Source: Senegalia massiliensis
GTDB taxonomy: Bacteria; Bacillota; Clostridia; Tissierellales; SIT17
Direction of reading: 5' to 3'
Assembly: GCF_009911265.1 (NCBI RefSeq)
Contig: NZ_QXXA01000005.1
Span: 248,001 to 312,000, forward strand
DNA: 64,000 bases
The position numbers and the translations under genes were made by a program. The notes beneath the pieces are model-generated. The model had not been told where the DNA came from, searched no databases, and saw nothing but the letters and a program-made list of their open reading frames with translations. Position 1 is the stretch's first letter, and each line of letters begins with the position of its first letter. Positions 1 to 7,035 of the stretch are shown here, in pieces.

Positions 1-15
1 ATCTGTAATTTTCAA
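1..15 (-). CDS. start of a gene leaving the window (partial)
   Basis: Only the first five codons of a possible minus-strand gene are visible, starting with TTG at 15-13 and reading M-K-I-T-D. An AGGGGG ribosome binding site at 23-28 sits seven bases upstream, which is what supports the start. Nothing can be said about the product. Confidence 0.35.
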
Positions 16-96
16 AATATGTCCCCCTATATTAGAAAATTTTATTCTATCACTTCTAATAGTATATTATTTAAAAACAATTAAATTAATACTAAT

Positions 97-129
97 AAAA
101 GCTATTGGATGTTGCATCCAATAGCTTTT
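97..129 (-). terminator. intrinsic terminator after the acidic lipoprotein gene
   Basis: A perfect 15-bp inverted repeat (97-111 with 115-129, three-base loop) with A/T-rich flanks. It lies 22 bases past the stop of the lipoprotein gene, so it probably ends that transcript, and it could act in both directions. Confidence 0.75.
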
Positions 130-150
130 TGTGATTTTATATTTAGTTTT

Positions 151-414
151 TTACTGTTCTTCCTCAGTTTTCTTATCTTCTTCATTCATATTATCGTCTT
201 CTTGATCCATGTCTAATCCATCTTCTTCATTTTGTTCTTCAGATGGCTCCTCATCAATATCAGGCTCATATTCATCATCACCCATCTCATCATTTGGGTC
301 TTCTGCTGGTTCTTCGTCTAAATCTGGTTCTTCTGGATCTGAACTCGTATCACAAGCTATCACATTCAAAGCAAGCATAAAAGTTAATAAGACTATTAAA
401 ATTTTCTTTTTCAT
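151..414 (-). CDS. small acidic lipoprotein, function unknown
   Basis: This 87-residue protein begins with a lysine-rich N terminus and a hydrophobic segment ending in a lipobox, V-I-A-C at about residues 18-21. It should be exported, lipidated on the cysteine and anchored outside the membrane. The rest is almost entirely Asp, Glu, Pro and Asn in short irregular repeats (EEPxED-like) with no recognisable fold. Such acidic tails are probably disordered and may bind cations or basic surfaces, but that is inference. A purine-rich GGAG lies further upstream of the ATG than usual. I recognise no named family. Confidence 0.7.
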   Translation of the reverse strand: MKKKILIVLLTFMLALNVIACDTSSDPEEPDLDEEPAEDPNDEMGDDEYEPDIDEEPSEEQNEEDGLDMDQEDDNMNEEDKKTEEEQ

Positions 415-495
415 TTTTTATACATACTCTCCTTTAATTTAAAATTGTTTGTATAGCTCTTATAATTCCCAAGATATATTTTTTTATTAGATAAA

Positions 496-526
496 AAAGC
501 TACTGGATTAAATTCCCAGTAGCTTT
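496..526 (-). terminator. rnhA terminator overlapping the stop codon
   Basis: An 11-bp stem (496-506 with 516-526) is followed on the minus strand by a T-run at 498-493 and further T-rich sequence. The rnhA stop codon is inside the hairpin, so the terminator shares sequence with the last codons of the gene. Confidence 0.8.
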
Positions 527-1147
527 AGTTTCTAATGCTTCTTTAGCAAGTTTATCTGCTAAATCATTATATTTATCACCTGAATGACCTTTTACCTTTA
601 CAAAATTAATTTTTATTTTTTTACTAGCATCTATACAATATTTTTTATAAGATTTTGTACCATCTTTATTAGCTTTCCAATCACCGGTAGCCCATTTTGA
701 TATTCCCTCATAATCGTGATAAATATCTATCTCTTTAATCTTATTATCTATTCCAAAGGCTATAGCTTTCTCTGCTCCTTTTAGTTCTCCTGATACATTT
801 CTCATTTTTGAAAGTTCTTCATCATCAAACTTATCAGAAAAATGGTATTCTTTATTATTCCAAAAAATCACTGCACCATATGAAAATTCCTTTGTTTTCT
901 TTTTATAGCTACCATCTACATATGCAATAGCTCTATCTTTATCTTTAACTATAATTTCATCTATATTCTTTTCTTTTTGTACTGTATATTCTTTTCTATC
1001 ATTCATATATTTTTCTGCATCAATTTTTCTTTTAAAAGATTTATATTCTGCACCAGAATATCCATTAACATTTTTCTTACAATCATCCCAACTCGTAAAT
1101 ATACCTATTTTTTTACCTTGTCTTACTGCATAATATTTCTTTGTCAT
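500..1147 (-). CDS. rnhA: ribonuclease H1 with N-terminal hybrid-binding domain
   Basis: Cuts the RNA strand of RNA-DNA hybrids, for example R-loops and primers. Residues 1-50 form the small viroplasmin-like hybrid-binding domain typical of eukaryote-type RNase H1 (it opens M-T-K-K-Y-Y-A-V-R-Q-G). A linker leads to the nuclease domain at about 70-207. The four catalytic carboxylates are visible: D78 in YVDGS, E121 in SGELKG, D145 in YHDYEG and D195 in NDLAD, with the helper histidine in KGHSG (H188). The ATG has a good AAAGGTGA site and overlaps the end of the upstream GGDEF gene by four bases, so the two are probably translationally coupled. Confidence 0.93.
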   Translation of the reverse strand: MTKKYYAVRQGKKIGIFTSWDDCKKNVNGYSGAEYKSFKRKIDAEKYMNDRKEYTVQKEKNIDEIIVKDKDRAIAYVDGSYKKKTKEFSYGAVIFWNNKEYHFSDKFDDEELSKMRNVSGELKGAEKAIAFGIDNKIKEIDIYHDYEGISKWATGDWKANKDGTKSYKKYCIDASKKIKINFVKVKGHSGDKYNDLADKLAKEALETKATGNLIQ

Positions 1148-2784
1148 GAAATCACCTTTCTTAAAAACACTCTATTTCTTCCCATATTTTTAGCTCTATA
1201 AAGCTCTTTATCAGCAAGTTCCATAATATCTTGTATTGAGTCAAAATCTGAATTATTACCTACTACTCCTCCAATACTTATTGTTATAAACTTTTTTTCT
1301 CCTTTATATATATAATAAAGACCACTATTTTCAACTTCCATTCGAATAATATTAGCTAGCTTAAAAGCCTCTTCATAATTTATAGAAGTGGAAATATATA
1401 CAAACTCTTCCCCTCCATATCTCCCAAAAGTATCATCTTTTTTTACTTGAATCCTCTTTATACAATCTACAACCTTTTTTATACATAAATCCCCTTGAAC
1501 ATGTCCCCAATAATCATTATATCTTTTAAATTTATCTATATCTATTATAAATAATGCTACTAAACTTTTTGATGTTTTATTTAGAATATTTTTAAGATAT
1601 AAATTTATGCTTCTTCTATTTTTAATTCCTGTTAAATCATCTTCATAAACTTTCTTTTCAAGCATTTTATTTGAATCTTTTATATTTTTAAGTTCATATT
1701 TTTGTCTAGATATTTCATTTTCAAGCCTTATTCTTATCTTTTCAACTTCTACTTTCTCATCAATATTTTTAAACTCTATATTTAATATTTCTAATTTACT
1801 CTTTATCTTTGAACTCATAATTTCCTGATTTATATTAGAATATTTTTTATAATATTCTAAAGCATTCTTATAATCCTCTTCTTTTTCATGATATTCAGAA
1901 ATAAGTCTATATATATTGCAAAGTTTATTTTTAGAGCCAACAATCTCTGCAAACTCCATAGCTTTTTCATAAAAATTCAATGCTCTTCCAGTTGACATTT
2001 CAATATAAAGCTCTGCTATATTTATTAATACATCTATCACATAATATTTATTATTTATATTCTGAAGCCTTTTAAAGGATCTAAAATAATATTCTTTGGC
2101 TTTTTCAAAATTTTTCATAACAAAATAGACTTGTCCTATCCTATTTTCAAGCTCGCCAATACTAATCATATCATTATCACAAGCAAGCAATTTATATGAT
2201 TTATTAAATACATCAAGAGCTTTTTTATATTCTTTTTTAGTAAAATGAACTTCACCAATATTTCCAAGTATAGCTGCATGATTTAAAGTATAATTATTTT
2301 CAAATATAGTATCAATAGCTTTATTATAATAATAAACAGCCTTATCATACATCTCTAATTCTCTATACACTTCTCCAATATTATTTAAAACACTACTTAC
2401 CAAAGATTTATCTTTATTAAATTTTAATAAATTGTCTGCCTCTAAAAAATTTTTTATAGCTTCTTCATACATGGAACTATAAAAATACGCAATTCCTATA
2501 AGGTTTAGTGATTTTCCTTGTCCTACAATATGATTTTCTTGTCTAAATATTACAAGAGCTTTATATGAATAGTCAAGTATATTGCTTATATCTGACTTTA
2601 TTCTACTACCCAAAGAAATACTAAGAAATGCATAAGCTTCCTCTATTATTAGATTGCTAGACTTAGCTAAATTACAGGCATCTTTACTTATTTTAATAGC
2701 CTCATCTGGATATATAGATACTATACTTTTTGCATAGTTAATTTTGTTATATATTTCTTCTGATATATTTTTTATAGCAATCAA
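1144..2784 (-). CDS. TPR-repeat diguanylate cyclase (GGDEF) protein
   Basis: Likely a soluble signalling protein that makes cyclic di-GMP. Residues 1 to about 325 are tandem tetratricopeptide repeats with the usual G-x-x-Y and A-x-x-Y-Y spacing. A coiled coil follows (about 325-375), then a GGDEF domain. The active-site loop reads GGEEF (457-461) and the upstream DDLTGIKNRR motif is intact, so it is probably active. The usual RxxD inhibitory site is K-K-D-D here, so product inhibition is probably absent. No membrane segment is seen. The TTG start is uncertain because the ribosome binding site lies very close. What binds the TPR part is unknown. Confidence 0.88.
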   Translation of the reverse strand: MIAIKNISEEIYNKINYAKSIVSIYPDEAIKISKDACNLAKSSNLIIEEAYAFLSISLGSRIKSDISNILDYSYKALVIFRQENHIVGQGKSLNLIGIAYFYSSMYEEAIKNFLEADNLLKFNKDKSLVSSVLNNIGEVYRELEMYDKAVYYYNKAIDTIFENNYTLNHAAILGNIGEVHFTKKEYKKALDVFNKSYKLLACDNDMISIGELENRIGQVYFVMKNFEKAKEYYFRSFKRLQNINNKYYVIDVLINIAELYIEMSTGRALNFYEKAMEFAEIVGSKNKLCNIYRLISEYHEKEEDYKNALEYYKKYSNINQEIMSSKIKSKLEILNIEFKNIDEKVEVEKIRIRLENEISRQKYELKNIKDSNKMLEKKVYEDDLTGIKNRRSINLYLKNILNKTSKSLVALFIIDIDKFKRYNDYWGHVQGDLCIKKVVDCIKRIQVKKDDTFGRYGGEEFVYISTSINYEEAFKLANIIRMEVENSGLYYIYKGEKKFITISIGGVVGNNSDFDSIQDIMELADKELYRAKNMGRNRVFLRKVIS

Positions 2785-2906
2785 ATCCTTTATTTATATA
2801 TAATTAACTTATATTTATTTATAAAGCTTTATCATTTATTTTCTTAAATTAATATATTCTATAAATAAATATAAATTCCTTTAAATGTTCAAAAAAAATA
2901 ATAAAA

Positions 2907-2944
2907 AGCTATGAAGTTATTATATTTATAATAACTTCATAGCT
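2907..2944 (-). terminator. terminator of the GNAT gene
   Basis: A perfect 18-bp inverted repeat (2907-2924 with 2927-2944) is followed on the minus strand by a run of five T and more A/T-rich sequence. It lies 43 bases after the acetyltransferase stop. Confidence 0.85.
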
Positions 2945-2986
2945 AAGATATTTAGTTCTAAGGATAAACTAATAACTTATTTATTA

Positions 2987-3487
2987 TTAATTTCTATTTG
3001 AATAAACAACATTATATAACTTATTTTTAACTATATTAAACTCTTCTTTTTCTAAAAAATTAGGATATGTCATAATCATTAATGGTATAGATTTTTTTTC
3101 TTTATCATAAGCTGGTTGCTTATATGGATATTTATTTAACTCAAAGTTTAACCTTTCATAAAAGTTAATTCTTCTTTTTGCTTGAATTGTATTTGGTTTC
3201 TCCACTTCTAATACAATCTTTTTATTTGTTGTATCTATAAGTCTTTCTAAAAATTTCTTTCCATAACTTTTCCCTCTATGTTTTTCATCTATTGCAAAAT
3301 GTTCTACAAATAAGAACTCGTCTAAATCCCATGTTGTTATAAAACCCACTATTTCTTCACCATCTTTTAAAGATTCCATTTTATACCTAGGATTTTTTAA
3401 TATCTTTTTTTGTAATTTTAAATCTCTCTTTTCGTCTTTGGGAAAAGAATCATTATATATATTCCATATTTCATTAAAGTTTTCCAT
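2987..3487 (-). CDS. GNAT-family N-acetyltransferase
   Basis: Transfers an acyl group from acetyl-CoA to an unknown amine. At 166 residues it has the normal size of a single GNAT domain. Motif A, the CoA-pyrophosphate loop, is visible as H-R-G-K-S-Y-G-K-K-F-L at about residue 92 after the strand FVEHFAID. A C-terminal strand includes NFYERLNFE, where GNAT proteins carry the late tyrosine. The ATG has a proper AAAGGAAAA ribosome binding site. It is flanked by its own terminator and an inverted repeat in its leader, so it is probably monocistronic. The substrate cannot be read from the sequence. Confidence 0.85.
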   Translation of the reverse strand: MENFNEIWNIYNDSFPKDEKRDLKLQKKILKNPRYKMESLKDGEEIVGFITTWDLDEFLFVEHFAIDEKHRGKSYGKKFLERLIDTTNKKIVLEVEKPNTIQAKRRINFYERLNFELNKYPYKQPAYDKEKKSIPLMIMTYPNFLEKEEFNIVKNKLYNVVYSNRN

Positions 3488-3503
3488 GTAAATTTTCCTT
3501 TCT

Positions 3504-3536
3504 TTATATGATATTAATAATTACTATATCATATAA
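3504..3536. promoter_or_regulatory. inverted repeat in the leader of the GNAT gene, possible operator
   Basis: Two perfect 11-bp arms (3504-3514 and 3526-3536) are separated by 11 bases, directly upstream of the ribosome binding site of the acetyltransferase. The spacing suits a dimeric regulator or an RNA hairpin near the translation start. There is no T-run on the minus strand, so it is unlikely to be a terminator. Confidence 0.4.
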
Positions 3537-3593
3537 ATGCTATTCATTCAGTCTGTTATTCATATTTAGCATCCCTATGGAAAACCAAATCCT

Positions 3594-4112
3594 TTAATTA
3601 ATATTTTCCTCTAAATAATTAAATTCTTCTTTGCTTAATTTAAACTTAATCTTTTTTTGACTTTTCAAATATGCATTTATATAAATAGTAGAAAAAAGAT
3701 TATCTCTTATTTCAATATACTTTATATCTTTTATATTAATTATTTTATTTAAACTATATATTAATTTATCACTTGAAATATATGAATAATCAAGCATAAA
3801 TAAGCTTAAAAAACCAAAATGTAAAACAGACCAATTTAACCAAGATAGATTGCTAATAAGTAGAAGAAGAAATTGTATTTTCGCTAGATACAATAGAAAA
3901 ATATATAGATATTCTTTCCAAGAAGCACTGAAATCCGGAGTATATTTCATAAGTATTTTAAGTCTAATATTTATAAATATTTGTATAGTTAAAAATAAAG
4001 AATATATAATCAATGCTGTTGCACTCATATTTCCTACAAAATATGTAAAACCAATGAAGCTGATTATATTTAATATTAACATGATTAAATCTATAATATA
4101 AATTTTTTTCAT
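3594..4112 (-). CDS. membrane protein, paralogue of 6157-6669, possible bacteriocin immunity
   Basis: This 172-residue protein has four hydrophobic segments in its first 120 residues, then a soluble C-terminal part of about 55 residues. It is clearly a paralogue of the protein at 6157-6669: both start M-K-K-I-Y-I, both contain Y-T-P-(D/E)-F then S-W-K-E-Y, and both have S-Y-I-S before the tail. The tail, with its alternating strands, resembles the small PH-like domains of some bacterial membrane proteins. It is the last gene of the export locus. Position and duplication suggest immunity to the peptide at 6705-6941, but no named immunity family was recognised. Confidence 0.6.
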   Translation of the reverse strand: MKKIYIIDLIMLILNIISFIGFTYFVGNMSATALIIYSLFLTIQIFINIRLKILMKYTPDFSASWKEYLYIFLLYLAKIQFLLLLISNLSWLNWSVLHFGFLSLFMLDYSYISSDKLIYSLNKIINIKDIKYIEIRDNLFSTIYINAYLKSQKKIKFKLSKEEFNYLEENIN

Positions 4113-4192
4113 GGAATTCTCCTTATAAAAGTATATTAATCTTATCTTATTATAATATACTCTTTAAACATAGAACTTACAAAAATAATAAT

Positions 4193-5650
4193 TTATCCAC
4201 TTATCCATAAGTCTAGTTTTTCTAAAAATAACTGTAGATAACTTCTAGAATCAGTTATGATTTTACCTTCCATAGGCATTCCCATTTTAAGGTATGATTT
4301 TTCACCATCACTATTTTCTAATGCTTTATTATCTATTATAGATTCTGCGACATAAAAACTACTTCCATTTTCTTGAGAAACTTTAGCATCTATATCCAGT
4401 TTATTTATCTTACTCTTAATAAATCCATACTCTCTATACGGAAGTGAATAACTATGAAGTTTTATGCTCTGACCTTCTCTTATATTAGCTATATCAGTAG
4501 CAGGGATATATAGTTGAACTAACATACTGTCATCATTTGTTGAACTTATTTTCATAATATCTGTACCAGCTCGTAGTATATCATTTTCATTTATTGGCAT
4601 AATAAAGTGTATCTGACCATCTTTTTGTGCCTTTATAGTATAGTCTTCTAATTGAAAATTCATATTTTCTAATTGAAAGTTAAAATCTTTAACTTGTTCT
4701 TTTAATTCTTTTATCTGAGTTTGAGTTTGAATAATTTCATTGTTTCTATATGAATCTTTATCTATATTATAATTATCTAAAGTCTTATTAGAAATTTCTA
4801 TTGAATCTTCTGCACTTCTAATATTATTTTTTTGATTTTTAATGCTATCATCTAACATTTTTATTGATGCTTTTATCTGTGAATTTTGAATATCATTTTG
4901 CTGTATTTTTTGCTTGTTACTTGATATTTGAGCTTTCAGTCCATTAATCTTCATATTCTTTTGTTCAGAAGATAATTCTTCATTTTTAGATATGTTATCA
5001 ATTTCATTTTGTAATTTTTTATTTTTATTTTTTATTTTACTATTATTATTTTTTAATGTTTCTATATCATTTTGGTACTGAGATTTTTCAGATTGTATTG
5101 ATCCAATTTCTGATTCATATTCATTTATATCTGATTCTAAACCATTTTTTCTTACTTTTTCTTGAGAAGATGTATTATTAGTTTGGTTTAGTTTGTTTTT
5201 AAAACTTAAATATTTATAATAATATTCTTTTTCTTTAGTTTTTGAAAATAAATTAGAATTACTATTTATGCTATTTTCATATTTAGCAAGTAACTTAATA
5301 TCTTCATTAATAATATCTATTTTTTCTTTAATACTTTCATATTCAGATTTCAAATTTTTAGATTCAATTACTATTAATTCATCACCCTTTTTTACATAAT
5401 CTCCTTCTTCAACAGTTATACTAATAGCTTGTCCTCCAACAGTTGACTTGACAATATTAGAATCTGTTGATTGAATTACACCTTGAGCTTTTACAACTAC
5501 TTCTTTTTCAGCAAAATAAGACCATAAAAGTAATGCAGTAACTAAAGCAAGTACTATATATATAAAGCCTAAAATAAATTTTGAAGGAGTTTTTTCTAAA
5601 AGCTCTCTACTATCAGTAAGTTCTTTTATATCTATTATTTTGTGTTTCAT
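4193..5650 (-). CDS. HlyD-family bacteriocin secretion accessory protein
   Basis: This is the membrane fusion partner of a peptidase-containing ABC exporter. The 485 residues comprise a cytoplasmic N terminus, one membrane helix (about 27-47) and a half-lipoyl strand region around GDYVKKGDELIVIES. A very long Gln/Asn/Lys/Ser-rich coiled coil follows (about 100-335), then the second lipoyl half (DYTIKAQKDGQIHF) and a beta-barrel part to the C terminus. In Gram-positive bacteria such proteins assist export of double-glycine peptides. Its exporter is encoded upstream at 7036-9228, in the same direction. An AGGAGTGA site supports the ATG. Confidence 0.85.
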   Translation of the reverse strand: MKHKIIDIKELTDSRELLEKTPSKFILGFIYIVLALVTALLLWSYFAEKEVVVKAQGVIQSTDSNIVKSTVGGQAISITVEEGDYVKKGDELIVIESKNLKSEYESIKEKIDIINEDIKLLAKYENSINSNSNLFSKTKEKEYYYKYLSFKNKLNQTNNTSSQEKVRKNGLESDINEYESEIGSIQSEKSQYQNDIETLKNNNSKIKNKNKKLQNEIDNISKNEELSSEQKNMKINGLKAQISSNKQKIQQNDIQNSQIKASIKMLDDSIKNQKNNIRSAEDSIEISNKTLDNYNIDKDSYRNNEIIQTQTQIKELKEQVKDFNFQLENMNFQLEDYTIKAQKDGQIHFIMPINENDILRAGTDIMKISSTNDDSMLVQLYIPATDIANIREGQSIKLHSYSLPYREYGFIKSKINKLDIDAKVSQENGSSFYVAESIIDNKALENSDGEKSYLKMGMPMEGKIITDSRSYLQLFLEKLDLWISG

Positions 5651-5694
5651 GTTATATCACTCCTACTTTAATAATATTTAAATTTTACATATTA

Positions 5695-6045
5695 TTATTC
5701 ATACATTTTTCTACTCATACTTAACATGCTTAAACCGCCAAAAATAAAAATAACAATGAAATAAACAAAAAATCCTCCCATAATAACTTTATGGTATATC
5801 TCCCTTTCAAATACAAATGTAGAAATTGACATGATTATTAAAATAACTAAATCTATATATGCAAAAGGTAACATATATTTTTTGTTATACTCTTCAATAT
5901 ATTTTTCATCAAATTTATGTATATTTTCTAAAAATTTTTCTGACTTATTTGAATAAAAATGTAGTTTAGTTATGTCCTTTCTTATTTTTATAATCATAAA
6001 AATAAAAAATATTTCTATTGGTATCAGTACTAAATTAAATAACAT
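5695..6045 (-). CDS. small membrane protein of the peptide-export locus
   Basis: About 116 residues with one hydrophobic segment at the N terminus and two in the C-terminal half (near 62-80 and 88-108), separated by a charged loop rich in Lys, Glu and Tyr. The ATG at 6045 is preferred to an earlier in-frame GTG because an AGGAGGGTG site lies at the right distance. It sits between the second putative immunity gene and the HlyD gene, all on the minus strand, so it is probably co-expressed with them. The family is not recognised. Roles in immunity or exporter assembly are both possible. Confidence 0.6.
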   Translation of the reverse strand: MLFNLVLIPIEIFFIFMIIKIRKDITKLHFYSNKSEKFLENIHKFDEKYIEEYNKKYMLPFAYIDLVILIIMSISTFVFEREIYHKVIMGGFFVYFIVIFIFGGLSMLSMSRKMYE

Positions 6046-6156
6046 TCTTATCACCCTCCTATTTTGTTGTATTTACCTATATTTATTATATCCTTTTATA
6101 TCGTATTGTTTTATTGTTTTATTTTTTTAATATTAGAAATTAAGTTATATTTTTTA

Positions 6157-6669
6157 CTATGTTTTATTTTTTAGATATTGATATTCTTTTTGAGTTAATT
6201 TAATTTTAGCTTCATTTTTGTTTTTAAAATAAATGTCCATATAAATTATCCCATACAATTTATCATATACCTCAACATCTCTTATTTTATCAATATCAAT
6301 AATTTTATTAAGGTTTGATATTAATTTTTCTTTTGAAATATAAGAATAATTAAATATAAAAAAGCTCATAATACCAAAGAATATTATTGACCAATATGAT
6401 GATTTTATGTCATCAAATAATGCTAGTAAAAATCTTATTTTCCCTATCAATAGATAAAATAAACTTATATATTCTTTCCAAGAAACTGCAAATTCAGGAG
6501 TATATCTTATAATAATTTTAAGCTTTCTATTTATAAATATTTGTGAAGCTAAGTATAATGCTGATATAAGTAGTGCTTGATTGCTTATATAATTCAAAAA
6601 TGAGTAACTAAAAAAATAAGTTATAATTGATACTAAAAGTACCAAATCTAAAATATAGATTTTTTTCAA
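6157..6669 (-). CDS. membrane protein, paralogue of 3594-4112, possible bacteriocin immunity
   Basis: A 170-residue protein with about four hydrophobic segments followed by a soluble C-terminal tail. It shares its N terminus (M-K-K-I-Y-I), the Y-T-P-E-F and S-W-K-E-Y motifs and the tail architecture with the protein at 3594-4112, so the two arose by duplication. The start codon is TTG, backed by an AGGAGG site and by alignment with the paralogue. It lies only 35 bases downstream of the double-glycine peptide gene, the usual place for an immunity gene. The immunity role is inferred from position. Confidence 0.6.
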   Translation of the reverse strand: MKKIYILDLVLLVSIITYFFSYSFLNYISNQALLISALYLASQIFINRKLKIIIRYTPEFAVSWKEYISLFYLLIGKIRFLLALFDDIKSSYWSIIFFGIMSFFIFNYSYISKEKLISNLNKIIDIDKIRDVEVYDKLYGIIYMDIYFKNKNEAKIKLTQKEYQYLKNKT

Positions 6670-6704
6670 TATATTTCTCCTCCTGTATAATATTTAAGTG
6701 TTTT

Positions 6705-6941
6705 TTAATAGTTTCTAAGAGTTGTAATTAATGAATGCATGGCTGCAGTACCTCCAAAAGCTGCGGCTAATACTGCCCAAGGTCCTGCAGCTGCAATTAA
6801 TGCAGCTGGTGTAAAGGCAACACCTGTTATATCAATTACTAATTGAGCTGCCTGATGGAGATCCATCCCACCGTCTACACCCATCATTTCATCATATGAT
6901 AACTCTTGAAACATAGACTTATCATAAATTGCACTAGTCAT
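6705..6941 (-). CDS. double-glycine-leader bacteriocin-like precursor peptide
   Basis: A 78-residue precursor. The leader (residues 1-25) has the classic export signal of class II bacteriocins, E-L-S-Y-D-E-M-M-G-V-D-G-G, with hydrophobic residues at the spaced positions and cleavage expected after GG at 24-25. The predicted 53-residue core is hydrophobic, rich in Ala, Gly and Leu and free of cysteine. It would form an amphipathic or membrane-inserting helix (A-A-L-I-A-A-A-G-P-W-A-V-L). It lies directly after the C39 exporter gene and just before a putative immunity gene. An AAAGGGGG site supports the ATG. A secreted signalling peptide is a less likely alternative. No partner peptide was found, so a two-peptide system is not supported. 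Confidence 0.75.
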   Translation of the reverse strand: MTSAIYDKSMFQELSYDEMMGVDGGMDLHQAAQLVIDITGVAFTPAALIAAAGPWAVLAAAFGGTAAMHSLITTLRNY

Positions 6942-7035
6942 TTTATTAACCCCCTTTCTTTTGTTGTTTTTCTATATCAACTGAAATTCTTAAATAATAT
7001 AAATGAACAATATATTATGTCGTATCTAATTTATT

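Noticed and set aside
209-442. Plus-strand Ser-rich ORF opposite the acidic lipoprotein
   Set aside because: Pure antisense of Asp/Glu codons; low complexity, no ribosome binding site or family pattern.
6942-7035. Possible second bacteriocin peptide between exporter and peptide gene
   Set aside because: The 94-base gap holds no ORF with a ribosome binding site and GG leader; only A/T-rich leader sequence and a weak inverted repeat.
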